From NCBI GenBank assembly GCA_036644995.1, contig JAVXOZ010000006.1:1-64000 (forward strand): a stretch of DNA of 64,000 bases, read 5' to 3'. Every line of letters begins with the position of its first letter. The stretch's first letter is position 1. Source of the DNA: Cryptoclostridium sp036644995 (GTDB lineage Bacteria; Bacillota; Dehalobacteriia; UBA7702). Below are positions 26,191 through 34,869 of this stretch, one piece after another. The translations under genes were made by a program, and so were the position numbers. Under the pieces are notes generated by a model. That model was not told where the DNA came from, ran no database searches, and was given only the letters and a program-made list of their open reading frames with translations.

Positions 26191-27231
26191 GTGCGAGGTT
26201 TAAAAAATTATGGTCATAAAAAAAATCATGCTGCTATTTTTTGGCTCAGTGTTGTGCTGCTTTTTTCTATAATTTTGGTTTATGCGGACTCCAATCAAAA
26301 GCCCGAGTATTTTACCCTTGGGCAGAATTTACCGGAAAAAACAAGCACCTTGGGGGTGGCTCTATCTGAATCTAAAAAAGAGGATATTGCCAAAACTGTT
26401 AAACCCATGGAGATAAATCTGCTGCGGTGTGATAGCGGAAAACACGAGATAATGGATTTGGAAACCTATATTATTGGGGTTTTATCTGGGGAGGTACCTC
26501 CAAGTTTTGAAAAATCTGCCTTGGAAGCCCAAGCCGTAGTTGCCAGAACTTATACCCTTTCGGTATTAAACAATGGTGGTGAGCTTTGCGATTTTTACGG
26601 ACACTGCCAAGCTTATTGCGATACAGAAACTTTAAAACAGCGGTGGGGCAGTGAGTTTGAAAAAAATTATCAACGCTATTTTTCAGCGGTGCAGGAAACC
26701 GCAGGTTTGATAGTAACCTATGATAATAAATTGGCAAAAACATTTTTTCATTCCACCTGTGGGGGTAAAACCGCTTCATCCCAAGAGGTTTGGGGTGAAA
26801 ACCTGGCTTATTTGCAAAGTGTTGATTGCTCCTGGGATAAAGATGCCCCGAGATATCAGGAAAGGATAAAAGTAAAAATCAGCGAATTGCCAAATCGTTT
26901 AGGCATAGAAAATGTGGCGGTAAGCAGTGGTAATATCATCCCATCTTTGATATCTGTTACCCATAGCGGTAGAGTTGAAACGGTTTCTTTTGGTGGTGAA
27001 AAAATAAAAGCTACTGATTTTAGAAAAAAGCTGCAATTAAACTCCACAAACTTTTCCTTTGCTTCAGAGGATGGTAATTTGCTTATTGATACCCATGGCT
27101 ATGGCCACGGTGTGGGTTTATGCCAATACGGAGCCAATGGCATGGCAAAAGAAGGCTATAATTATGAAGATATAATTAAACATTACTATCAAGGTGTGGA
27201 TATAGTGCCAATGAGTAAATTAAATACTTAA
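26191..27231 (+). CDS. spoIID: Stage II sporulation protein D (peptidoglycan lytic transglycosylase)
   Basis: 346 residues with one N-terminal membrane helix (about 14-32). The catalytic segment is GEVPPSFEKSALEAQAVVARTY (the Glu at its start is the transglycosylase residue), followed by the HSTCGGKTASSQEVWG zinc-binding stretch and the GYGHGVGLCQYGANGMA signature. It cuts glycan strands during forespore engulfment. GTG 26191 is favoured over TTG 26188 by spacing from AAGGAG. It supports an endospore-forming host. murA, its usual neighbour, is absent. Confidence 0.92.
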   Translation: MRGLKNYGHKKNHAAIFWLSVVLLFSIILVYADSNQKPEYFTLGQNLPEKTSTLGVALSESKKEDIAKTVKPMEINLLRCDSGKHEIMDLETYIIGVLSGEVPPSFEKSALEAQAVVARTYTLSVLNNGGELCDFYGHCQAYCDTETLKQRWGSEFEKNYQRYFSAVQETAGLIVTYDNKLAKTFFHSTCGGKTASSQEVWGENLAYLQSVDCSWDKDAPRYQERIKVKISELPNRLGIENVAVSSGNIIPSLISVTHSGRVETVSFGGEKIKATDFRKKLQLNSTNFSFASEDGNLLIDTHGYGHGVGLCQYGANGMAKEGYNYEDIIKHYYQGVDIVPMSKLNT

Positions 27232-27299
27232 TGATTCAGCCCCACAGGAGAGCAATAAGATGTAATAATTTACGGAATTTTTTTAATAAATTGTAAAAA

Positions 27300-27327
27300 A
27301 AAGACGAAAGAATTAATCTTTCGTCTT
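27300..27327 (+). terminator. Terminator of spoIID
   Basis: A stem of aagacgaaag with ctttcgtctt around a 7-base loop. The T-rich tail is partly replaced by the start of repeat copy C. Confidence 0.65.
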
Positions 27328-27468
27328 AGGCTGTTGATAAATTTTGATATTCGGCAAAATCCCTTCCCATCGACTGCTTATGTACATATAGGTACATAAA
27401 CAGCCGCTGCTCAGGGAGTTTTACCGAATCTAAGTCTTTCTTAACAGTCTGACATCTTGCGACAATTT
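27328..27468 (+). repeat. Structured mobile repeat, copy C (truncated)
   Basis: About 141 bp. It keeps the long hairpin but has lost most of the 3' small hairpin (gacatcttgc runs straight into gacaattt). No flanking duplication is found, so it is older or deleted. Confidence 0.85.
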
Positions 27469-27702
27469 GAGTAAAATTGCATTTTGTTTATACTCTGAAT
27501 CGGTAACGCTGTTATCGATTTTTTTTGGGTAGTCGTGTAAAATATGGTTGGGTGAAATATGCTTATGAAAAATTTGCAATGGGGTAAAGCGAAACTTGGG
27601 AGCTAATGAAGATGATTTATTATTGTAAATTTTATTGTAATTGCTTATCTAAAAAAATCATAAATAATATATTGAAAAACAGATGTTTTTCAGCTTGGAT
27701 AA

Positions 27703-28296
27703 TTAATCAAAAGAGGGGTTAATGGCATAGAAATTTTTAGCATCTAAATTATCTTGGACTATGCGTAGGCTCTCACCAAAGCGTTGGTAGTGCACAATTT
27801 CACGCTCACGCAAAAAACGGATGGGGTCTAAAACATCGGGGTCATCTATGAGTCTTAAAATATTATCATAGGTTACACGGGCTTTTTGCTCTGCTGCCAT
27901 GTTTTCGTTTAAGTCTGCTATGGGGTCACCTTTAACACCTATATTTGCCACGGAAAAGGGTATTCCCGAAGATGAGCAGGGAAATACCGCAGTTGTATGG
28001 TCTACAAAATATTTATCGTAGCCGCTTTTTTTAATTTCCCCAATGGAAAGATTGCGGGTTAGTTGGTATACAATGGCACTTATCATTTCTAAGTGACCCA
28101 GCTCCTCTGTGCCTATGTCTGTTAGTGCACCCACTACGCTACTATATGGTACGGTGTAGCGTTGGTTTAAGTACCGCATAGCAGCCCCCAATTCGCCATC
28201 GGGGCCACCAAGCTGGGTGATTATTATTTGTGCTAAGTTGGGATTGGGGTTTTTTATTTTAATTGGGTATTGTAAGCGTTTTTCATAAGTCCACAT
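27703..28296 (-). CDS. cotJC: Spore coat protein CotJC (manganese-catalase family)
   Basis: 197 residues, all-helical di-manganese catalase fold. Metal-ligand helices are visible in QLGGPDGELGAAMRYL, GTEELGHLEMISAIVYQL, NMAAEQKARVTYDNIL and LREREIVHYQRFGESL. Third gene of the minus-strand cotJABC operon. It is made in the mother cell and placed in the spore coat. Confidence 0.93.
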   Translation of the reverse strand: MWTYEKRLQYPIKIKNPNPNLAQIIITQLGGPDGELGAAMRYLNQRYTVPYSSVVGALTDIGTEELGHLEMISAIVYQLTRNLSIGEIKKSGYDKYFVDHTTAVFPCSSSGIPFSVANIGVKGDPIADLNENMAAEQKARVTYDNILRLIDDPDVLDPIRFLREREIVHYQRFGESLRIVQDNLDAKNFYAINPSFD

Positions 28297-28299
28297 TAA

Positions 28300-28551
28300 T
28301 TAGTCCTCTCTTTCCCAGGGCCATACCCCTTCAATCCATTCCCAACAATGCCCTGAATCCGAGGCGGAAGAAGTTAAAGGGCCAAATTTGTCCTCATATT
28401 CTGTTTTTATGGCTGTGGCTAATTTTACAAAATGGCGATGGGTTTCCAAGGCTTCATTGTTAAAGGGGTGAGTATCTAAAAACAGAGCAATATCCCAAGC
28501 GGCAAAGGATATTTTACCTAATTCTTTGAGCAGTTGTTGTTTTTCTGTCAA
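28300..28551 (-). CDS. cotJB: Spore coat protein CotJB
   Basis: 83 residues of the CotJB family: LLKELGKISFAAWDIALFLDTHPFNNEAL is the hallmark start. It overlaps cotJA by 4 bp and lies 3 bp before cotJC. Confidence 0.92.
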   Translation of the reverse strand: MTEKQQLLKELGKISFAAWDIALFLDTHPFNNEALETHRHFVKLATAIKTEYEDKFGPLTSSASDSGHCWEWIEGVWPWERED

Positions 28552-28730
28552 TTTTCATGCCTCCCCACAAAAGGAAAATCTAAATCTTTAAAAATAGTGC
28601 CCACTGCAAAGCTTTCATCAGGACCAAATAAATTTTTAAATTTTTGCATAGGCACATATGCCATGGCTAAAGGTCCGGATACTTTAATTTTTTCACTGCG
28701 AATAGTATCATATTGGTTTTGGTATTCCAT
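28548..28730 (-). CDS. cotJA: Spore coat-associated protein CotJA
   Basis: 60 residues. The central LAMAYVPMQKFKNLFGPDESFAVGTIFKDLDFPF segment is the CotJA signature. First gene of the operon, with a GAGGAG ribosome-binding site. I did not find a convincing sporulation-sigma promoter by eye. Confidence 0.9.
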   Translation of the reverse strand: MEYQNQYDTIRSEKIKVSGPLAMAYVPMQKFKNLFGPDESFAVGTIFKDLDFPFVGRHEN

Positions 28731-28925
28731 ATTTTGCTCCTCTTTGTAAATCGTTATGGTATATCCTATGATTGAAATGCTACAATGGTTAATTAGAAAA
28801 TGAATTATTTTAAAAGTTTGAAATTTTTCTTAAATATGGCAGTAAGTGTACATATTCCCTGTATATTGCGTCAAGTTGTTTGTGACTTAGGCATAAAAAA
28901 CAAAAAAATATAAGTCCTGATTGAC

Positions 28926-28954
28926 TTGACGCTTGGGATAAAATGAGATATAAT
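28926..28954 (+). promoter_or_regulatory. Sigma-A promoter of the PHP phosphatase gene
   Basis: -35 TTGACG (28926-28931), 17-bp spacer, -10 TATAAT (28949-28954). Confidence 0.75.
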
Positions 28955-29017
28955 GCACTTATAAATATAGATTAGATAATTTATTGGAAATTACCAAAAG
29001 AAAGGTAGCATTGTTCT

Positions 29018-29806
29018 ATGAGAATTTGCTCTGATGTTCATATGCACTCTGTGGATTTTTCCGGAGATGCTGTATCAACTATGGAAGAAATGTGTAAAAG
29101 CAGCATCAACCAAGGATTAGAACGAATATGCTTTACCGAGCATGTGGATTTTGACCCTCACTATGATGACTCCATACCTTTTGACCCTGTTAAATATGAT
29201 AATTTTATTGATACCATGCGCAGTAAATTTGGGGATAAAATTAAAATACTACAAGGGGTGGAGGTGGGGGAACCCCATATGTATCCCGAAGAATATGATA
29301 AAATTTTAAAGAGAAATTATGATATGGTTATGGTGGGCCTTCATTACGTTAATTTGCCTATGGGTCTGCATTGGACGGGGAATGGTGGCAAAGATATATT
29401 TACTTTTGCCGTAGATAGAATTTATCGTAGATATTACGAAGATTTGTTAGCCGTGGTAAAATTAGGTGGTTTTGATGTTTTGGCGCATTTTGATTACCCA
29501 AAACGTTACCTAAAAAAAGATGCCCAAGAAGATGATTTAATTAATGAGATATTGACTTTATTGGTTAAAAGCCCCGGCTTGCTGGAAATAAATACCTCAT
29601 CTTGGCGATATGGATTTTCGGAATCAACCCCGGGGAATAAAATTTTGAAAAAATATAAAGATATAGGCGGCAGTAAAGTAACCATTGGCTCTGATGCCCA
29701 TGATAAAAAGGATGTGGGTTTTGGGGTTGAACGGGGCTTTAACTTAGCTGAGGAAATTGGGTTGGAAGTGGGATATTTTGAGAATAGAAAATATTGCAAA
29801 TTATGA
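29018..29806 (+). CDS. PHP-domain histidinol-phosphatase (HisJ/HisK-like)
   Basis: 262 residues of the polymerase-and-histidinol-phosphatase superfamily, a metal phosphoesterase. The metal motifs are HMHSVDFSGD at the N-terminus, FTEHVDF, GVEVGE, GLHYV, AHFDYP and the C-terminal GSDAH. Histidinol phosphatase is the closest match by motif spacing, but no his genes are near, so the substrate is not certain. It is monocistronic with its own strong promoter. Confidence 0.8.
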   Translation: MRICSDVHMHSVDFSGDAVSTMEEMCKSSINQGLERICFTEHVDFDPHYDDSIPFDPVKYDNFIDTMRSKFGDKIKILQGVEVGEPHMYPEEYDKILKRNYDMVMVGLHYVNLPMGLHWTGNGGKDIFTFAVDRIYRRYYEDLLAVVKLGGFDVLAHFDYPKRYLKKDAQEDDLINEILTLLVKSPGLLEINTSSWRYGFSESTPGNKILKKYKDIGGSKVTIGSDAHDKKDVGFGVERGFNLAEEIGLEVGYFENRKYCKL

Positions 29807-29932
29807 AAAGTTGTACAAAGTTTTCTGAAAATCAACTATGAAAAAAATTGAAATTTTGGATGAGTCTGAGTGTGGTAAAATTTTTATGGCAAACTGTATT
29901 TTGTTTTTTGTGAGGAATAAGAGGGTATAAAA

Positions 29933-31429
29933 TTGAATTCTAAAAAAATTGTGAAGCCAATAAAAAAAGATTTAAGAGAGCACGATGAAAAAACAATTGA
30001 AGATGAAGAAAAAAAGTATGCAGTGAATTTATCTTACGATGAGTTGCTAAAAATCTTAGATTACTCTTATGATGAAATTTATGTTACCGATGCAAAAGGT
30101 ACTGTTCTATATGTAAACCAAGCTTGTGAACGTAACTATGGTGCAAAAGTTGAAGATGTAATTGGCAGAACCCAGGAAGAAATCAGTGAAAAAGCGTATT
30201 GGACACCACGTATTAGCACCATTGCTTTGGATAAAAAAACCAGCGTTACCCTGGAACAAAAAACTCGTTTGGATAAAACATTACTAACCACAGCTACCCC
30301 TGTTTATGATGAAAACGGCAAAATTTCAATGATTATAGAAAATTCTCGTGATATTACCGAATCCAAAGGTATTCGTCATGAGTTGGATTTAAGCATAAAA
30401 AAATTAAACCGCATTAAAACAGAGGTAGAGGTGCTGCGGAAAAGAGATCAGGATTCTGATATTATTTATAAAAGTAAGTGCATGACCAATCTGATGACTT
30501 TGGCAAAAAGAGTGGCAGAAATTAATTCCACTGTTTTAATTCAAGGCGAAAGTGGCACAGGTAAAGGTGTTATTGCTAAATATATCCATAAACAAGGTTG
30601 TCAAAAAAATGGTCCTTTTGTATCAATTAACTGCGCTGCAATTCCTGCGGAATTAATGGAATCGGAGTTGTTTGGTTACTCAGCTGGTTCTTTCACCGGT
30701 GCCAGTGGCAAAGGTCGCATTGGCCTTTTTGAACTGGCAGATGAAGGCACACTGTTTTTGGATGAAATTGCGGAAATTCCTTTGCATTTGCAGGCGAAAT
30801 TGCTCCATGCCCTTCAAGAAAAAGTTTATTTTCCTGTGGGCGGCAGAAAAGAAAAAAAAGTAAATTGCCGAATATTGGCAGCTACCAATAAAGATTTGCA
30901 AAATATGGTAATAAAACAAACCTTTAGAGATGACCTGTATTACCGCTTAAATGTTTTTGAAATAACTATTCCCCCCCTGCGTGACCGTGTTGATGATATA
31001 GTGCCCTTGGTGCATTATTTAATTAATAAATATAATGAACGCTATGATTTGCACAGGCAGGTTTCCCATAAAGTTTTGGATATTTTAATGAAATATCCTT
31101 GGCCCGGTAATGTGCGGGAAATGGAAAATACTTTGGAGCGTTTAGTGGTTATGAATCCTGAGGATTTAATAGATATAGATGATGTTCCGGATTCCCTAAA
31201 ATATGAATCAGCCTCGGAAATGTATCCCTTTCTCAACCAAGGTTCTTTGGATGAAGCCTTGGAAGAAGTGGAAAAGAAAATTATTTTACAATCTTATGAT
31301 AAATATGGCAGTTCCTATGAGGTTGCAAAAAAATTAAAAATCAGCCAAAGCAAAGCCAGTCGTTTAATTCGCAGATATTACGGTAGGGTGAAAGATAATA
31401 ATGGCGAGAATGGTGCTATAAATCAATAA
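29933..31429 (+). CDS. PAS-domain sigma-54-dependent transcriptional activator
   Basis: 498 residues. A PAS sensor domain (about 42-150: LDYSYDEIYVTDAKGTVLYVN...) is followed by a coiled-coil linker and an AAA+ sigma-54 interaction domain with Walker A GESGTGKG (205-212), GSFTGA (252-257; the usual motif is GAFTGA), Walker B GTLFLDEIAEIP and R-finger region RDDLYYRLNVFEI. The C-terminal helix-turn-helix is SSYEVAKKLKISQSKASRLIRRYY. TTG start with an AAGAGGG site. It sits directly upstream of a cluster of genes with sigma-54 promoters and is the obvious activator. The PAS ligand is unknown. Confidence 0.92.
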   Translation: MNSKKIVKPIKKDLREHDEKTIEDEEKKYAVNLSYDELLKILDYSYDEIYVTDAKGTVLYVNQACERNYGAKVEDVIGRTQEEISEKAYWTPRISTIALDKKTSVTLEQKTRLDKTLLTTATPVYDENGKISMIIENSRDITESKGIRHELDLSIKKLNRIKTEVEVLRKRDQDSDIIYKSKCMTNLMTLAKRVAEINSTVLIQGESGTGKGVIAKYIHKQGCQKNGPFVSINCAAIPAELMESELFGYSAGSFTGASGKGRIGLFELADEGTLFLDEIAEIPLHLQAKLLHALQEKVYFPVGGRKEKKVNCRILAATNKDLQNMVIKQTFRDDLYYRLNVFEITIPPLRDRVDDIVPLVHYLINKYNERYDLHRQVSHKVLDILMKYPWPGNVREMENTLERLVVMNPEDLIDIDDVPDSLKYESASEMYPFLNQGSLDEALEEVEKKIILQSYDKYGSSYEVAKKLKISQSKASRLIRRYYGRVKDNNGENGAINQ

Positions 31430-31450
31430 TTTTGCTTTTTTAAGTTAAAA

Positions 31451-31571
31451 TAGACTTAAGTTTTTCATATATGACTTGAAATTTTTATATAAAATGTAAT
31501 TTTCTACCAAATATATTTTGTTATGGCTACATAATGGGAGCGTAGCGAGTAAAAAAAACTTAATATGACTT
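31451..31571 (+). promoter_or_regulatory. Candidate activator-binding sites upstream of mttB
   Basis: GACTT elements at 31453, 31473 and 31567. The first two are one helical-turn multiple (20 bp) apart and lie about 110-130 bp upstream of the sigma-54 promoter, a normal enhancer distance. The same TGACTT element recurs upstream of the kinase and eutS promoters. Confidence 0.35.
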
Positions 31572-31581
31572 TAAGTTACAT

Positions 31582-31599
31582 TTGGTATGGAATTTGCAC
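31582..31599 (+). promoter_or_regulatory. Sigma-54 promoter of mttB
   Basis: TGGTATG-N4-TTGCA: GG at 31584-31585 and GC at 31596-31597 with exactly 10 bases between them. Confidence 0.8.
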
Positions 31600-31648
31600 T
31601 ATTATATAGTGTCCAAGAAAAAAATCAAAACTTATGGAGGTGTTATTT

Positions 31649-33151
31649 TTGGCTAGAGGTTTACGTACAAATTCTACAGCTGTGACTTCTCTCGGATTAA
31701 ATATGTTTTCTGATGATGAATTATGGGAAGTCCATTTAGCAACACTTGATGTTCTTTGGAATGTTGGTGTTAAAGTTGAAAGTAAAGAAGCAAGAGAAAT
31801 TTTTGCAGGTATCGGTTGCGAAGTTAATGAAGCAACCCATATTGTTAGAATTCCCGCATATTGCGTGGAAGATGCAATCCAAACGACTCCCCCGAACTAC
31901 CGTGCATATGGTAGAGATCCCCAAAAAGATTGGTATTGTGAAGCCGGACGTACCGGTTTTGTAAACTTTGGTGAAGCTGTTAACGTTATCGACCCTTATA
32001 CAAGAAAACGCAGACCACCCACAATGGATGACCTTTGGAATTCCGTTACTATGATTGACAAATTAGATTCCATAGTTCTTTTTGAAAGAAATATTGTTCC
32101 TGCTGAAGTTAATCCCCATGTAGGTCAACTTTATGTATTGGAAGCATTCCTCAATAACAGCACTAAACCTGCTTATATTGGTATGCATGATCCCCAAAAT
32201 GTAAAATATGCCATTAAAATGGGTTCCTTGGTTGCCGGCAGTGAAGAAGCCTTTAAAGAAAGACCTTGGTTTGGTACCAGTACCGACCCAATTAGCCCCT
32301 TGGTACAATCCGCAGGTGCAACCGATGCTTTGATTCTTGCAACCAAAGTTGGTATGCCTGTTAAAATTAATCCTATGGGTCTTGCCGGTGGTACTACTTG
32401 CGTTCATATCGCAGGTACTATGGTTACACATAATGCTGAAGTATTGAGCATGTTTGTTTTAGGACAAGCCCTTAAACGTGGTGTGCCTATGGTTTATGGT
32501 TCTTCCACCGCTATGATGGATTTAAGAACCACCGTTTCCTGTGTTGGCAGCCCCGAATTGGCTCTTATTAGTGCATTTGTTGCTAAAATGGCTCAATTCT
32601 ATAAAGTTCCCAGTTGGGTAGCAGGCGGCTAGTGCGATTCTAAATGTGTTGATGCACAAGCTGGTCACGAAGCCACTTTAACAGCCCTTATCCCCGCATT
32701 GGCAGGCGCCAATATGATTTATGGTATGGGTATGTTGGAAAATGGTATTACTTGGGACTATGCTCAATTAGTAATGCAAGATGAAATGATGAAGATGATT
32801 TTGAAAACATGCGAAGGTGTTCCTGTTGATGATGAACATTTGGCTGTTGATGTTATTTCCGAAGTCGGACCCGGCGGCGAATTTATCAGTCATATGCATA
32901 CTTTTGAAAACTTTAAACATCTCTCTCAACCTGATGCTAAAATCATTGATAGAAATAACTTCGATGGTTGGATGGCTCAAGGTGGCAAAGATATCGTAGA
33001 ACGTTCTTATGAAAGAGCTATTGATATGATGGAAAATGGCAAACCTGCCATGCCTTTGCCTGAAGAAACCAGAAAACAACTCCATGCATTGCTTGAAGAA
33101 GCTGAAGCTGATAAAGTTGAAGAAATTGCCTCTCGTGGCACTGTAAAATAA
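31649..33151 (+). CDS. mttB: Trimethylamine methyltransferase MttB with in-frame UAG (pyrrolysine)
   Basis: Transfers a methyl group from trimethylamine to a cognate corrinoid protein. Two open frames, 31649-32629 and 32633-33151, are joined in phase by a single TAG at 32630-32632 (codon 328), giving 500 residues. The context is AGG-(UAG)-CDSKCVDAQAGHE, where archaeal and bacterial MttB have pyrrolysine near residue 334, and family similarity continues after it (GPGGEFISHMHT, DGWMAQGGKDIVER). I start at TTG 31649 behind GGAGGTG; the ATG at 31634 overlaps that site. The genes for the corrinoid partner and for pyrrolysine synthesis are not in the window. Confidence 0.92.
32630..32632 (+). other. 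In-frame UAG read as pyrrolysine
   Basis: Position 328 of MttB, at the known pyrrolysine site of the family. No frameshift or other stop is present, and TAG is rare as a terminator in the window. Confidence 0.85.
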
Positions 33152-33177
33152 TTAAATTTTAACCTAAGATTTAATAA

Positions 33178-33233
33178 AGAATCTCATAATAGCACTCCAG
33201 GGCGGGTGAAGTTATGAGATTCTTTTTTTTACT
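33178..33233 (+). terminator. Terminator of mttB
   Basis: A stem of aaagaatctcataa with ttatgagattcttt and a long loop, then a T-run. Confidence 0.75.
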
Positions 33234-33306
33234 TTTATCCTTATTCGGGGTTAATTAAATATTAAGGCTTAATTAAATAGAAAGTTTTCAGTGTAAACTT
33301 AAAAAA

Positions 33307-33332
33307 AATCCCGTGATGACTTATCACGGGAC
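33307..33332. terminator. Small hairpin duplicated by repeat insertion
   Basis: cccgtgat/atcacggg hairpin. The same 26 bases recur at 33494-33519 with one difference, as the target duplication of repeat copy D. It probably served as the terminator of the minus-strand kinase gene before the insertion. Confidence 0.6.
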
Positions 33333-33333
33333 C

Positions 33334-33493
33334 AGGTTGTCAAAAAACATAGTTTTTTGGCAAGATGGCAGGCTGTTAAGAAAGCCTTAGATTCGGTAAA
33401 ACTCCCTGAACAGCGGCTGTGCAGTGTACCTATATGTACATAAGCAGTCGATGGGAAGGGATTTTGCCAAATATCAGACTTTATCTACAACCT
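33334..33493 (-). repeat. 160-bp structured mobile repeat, copy D (inverted)
   Basis: A full-length copy on the minus strand, flanked by a 26-bp duplication (33307-33332 and 33494-33519, one mismatch). The duplication starts exactly after the element's terminal gacaacctg. Confidence 0.92.
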
Positions 33494-33573
33494 AATCCCG
33501 TGATGACTTATCTCGGGACTAAAAAGGAGATTTATATTTTAAAGGAGATTAAACTTACATATTTAAAAATGTT

Positions 33574-34542
33574 TTATACAGGATTGGCTATAATTTTTAG
33601 GTACTCATCAAAGTGGGGATTAGCTGTATGCCTCATACAGCGGTTTACCCTAACGTAACCCCAGTCCCAGTAATCTTCTCTTTCATCTACTTTGGTAACG
33701 CTTTGCACCAAAGCCCAGGGAATCCACAGCCCATCCATAATGAATTTCCCCATTAATGTTTCTGCTCTTTGGCGTAAAGTTGGTTCGCCTTGAAAATAAT
33801 ATTCCATAAAATCTTCTTCTTGTTCTTCATTCATTTCGTTTTCACTGATAACCGCAGCAACATCAAAGCTGTAAAAATTCATACCGCAATATTCCCAGTC
33901 TATCAGTTCCATTTTATCCTTTTTTGCATCGAAAAGAAAATTTTCAGAAAGACAATCGTTATGGGAGCTTATGAGTGGGGGTGGGTTCTTTTTAAAAGCT
34001 TTTTTTATTTTTTCATATACTAAATCTAATTGTTCCATTTCCGGATAGAATTTAGTCCAATTATTTTCTTCTAAATATTTATGGTAAGAGTCAACTTCTG
34101 CAAAGGGGTCAAATATTGAGTCAAAGGTTATGCCGCTGTTGTGGTAAGTTCTTAAAATTTCCGCTGCGTGTTTTCTCACTTCACTGCGTTTGCGAAAATC
34201 TTCTTTGCTCATGGCATCCCCTTCTACAAAACGTCTGATATTGGAGCCTGTTTCCTCATCGTAGTAATAAAATTCCGGGCTGATTCCCAAGTGGTTTACC
34301 GCAGCCACCGCTGCTTTTTCACAGGGGCGATTGAGGTATTCGGCTGTTCCTTCACCGGCAATACGGAAAGCCCATTTTTTATCATTTATATATACTTTAA
34401 AGTTGCGGTTGGTTAAACCCCCGGGCATATAGGTTATGCTTTCAACTTTTTTCCCATCAAAAAGCCCTGAGTTTTTTGCCAGTTTTTTAATTGCTTGGAT
34501 ATCCCTTGGCTTAGTGTGTGCACATACTTTAATATCTATCAT
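33574..34542 (-). CDS. LicA-like choline/ethanolamine kinase family protein (paralogue 1)
   Basis: 322 residues of the aminoglycoside/choline phosphotransferase (APH) fold. N-terminal lobe: SITYMPGGLTNRNFKV and KWAFRIAGEGT. Catalytic loop: SSHNDCLSENFLFD. Metal-binding motif: LIDWEYCGMNFYSFDVA. The choline/ethanolamine-kinase-type WEYCG favours an amino-alcohol substrate. It is about half identical by eye to the next gene. It has its own sigma-54-type promoter, so it belongs to the amine regulon. Phosphorylation of choline or a demethylated derivative is inferred. Confidence 0.8.
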   Translation of the reverse strand: MIDIKVCAHTKPRDIQAIKKLAKNSGLFDGKKVESITYMPGGLTNRNFKVYINDKKWAFRIAGEGTAEYLNRPCEKAAVAAVNHLGISPEFYYYDEETGSNIRRFVEGDAMSKEDFRKRSEVRKHAAEILRTYHNSGITFDSIFDPFAEVDSYHKYLEENNWTKFYPEMEQLDLVYEKIKKAFKKNPPPLISSHNDCLSENFLFDAKKDKMELIDWEYCGMNFYSFDVAAVISENEMNEEQEEDFMEYYFQGEPTLRQRAETLMGKFIMDGLWIPWALVQSVTKVDEREDYWDWGYVRVNRCMRHTANPHFDEYLKIIANPV

Positions 34543-34648
34543 TTAAGATTTACCCTCTTTCGTAATCTATATTACATATTTTGTTTTCCACAGTTTTCTA
34601 TTTTTTATAAATATAGGAATGCTTTATTTGCATAGCTACTTATAATAC

Positions 34649-34666
34649 TTGCAATTTTTATGCCAA
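34649..34666 (-). promoter_or_regulatory. Sigma-54 promoter of kinase paralogue 1
   Basis: On the minus strand TGGCATA-N4-TTGCA: GG at 34664-34663 and GC at 34652-34651, 10 bases between them. Confidence 0.8.
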
Positions 34667-34789
34667 AAATTTGTTCGGGGACAAAAAAATTAATATCCCC
34701 ATGTTTTTTTAACTTCTTTTTAAATAATTGAGATTTATAGAGTTTTTTAAGGTAAAATTAAATCACGCATAAATGAAAAAATAATGAGA

Positions 34790-34820
34790 AAAAAAATACC
34801 CTGTTCTATAAAGAACAGGG
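34790..34820 (-). terminator. Terminator of kinase paralogue 2
   Basis: Stem ccctgttc/gaacaggg with a 6-base loop, followed on the minus strand by a long T-run. Confidence 0.85.
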
Positions 34821-34869
34821 CAAAGTGAGGATGAGTTGGGTTACTCGCTGATTACATATTAAGCTGCGA

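Larger units (their letters stand above)
27232..27702. other. 471-bp intergenic region with terminator and repeat copy C
   Basis: Between the convergent spoIID and cotJ genes. It holds the spoIID terminator and a degraded repeat copy; nothing else is recognised. Confidence 0.5.
33152..33573. other. 422-bp intergenic region with terminators and repeat copy D
   Basis: Between the convergent mttB and kinase genes. It holds the mttB terminator, a duplicated small hairpin and repeat copy D in inverted orientation. Confidence 0.6.
34543..34869. other. 327-bp spacer between the two kinase genes
   Basis: It contains the sigma-54 promoter of the first kinase and the terminator of the second. No gene. 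Confidence 0.55.

Noticed and set aside
31634..33151. Pseudogene call for mttB because of the in-frame TAG
   Set aside because: The stop is UAG at the family's pyrrolysine position, there is no other lesion, and a dedicated sigma-54 promoter is intact.
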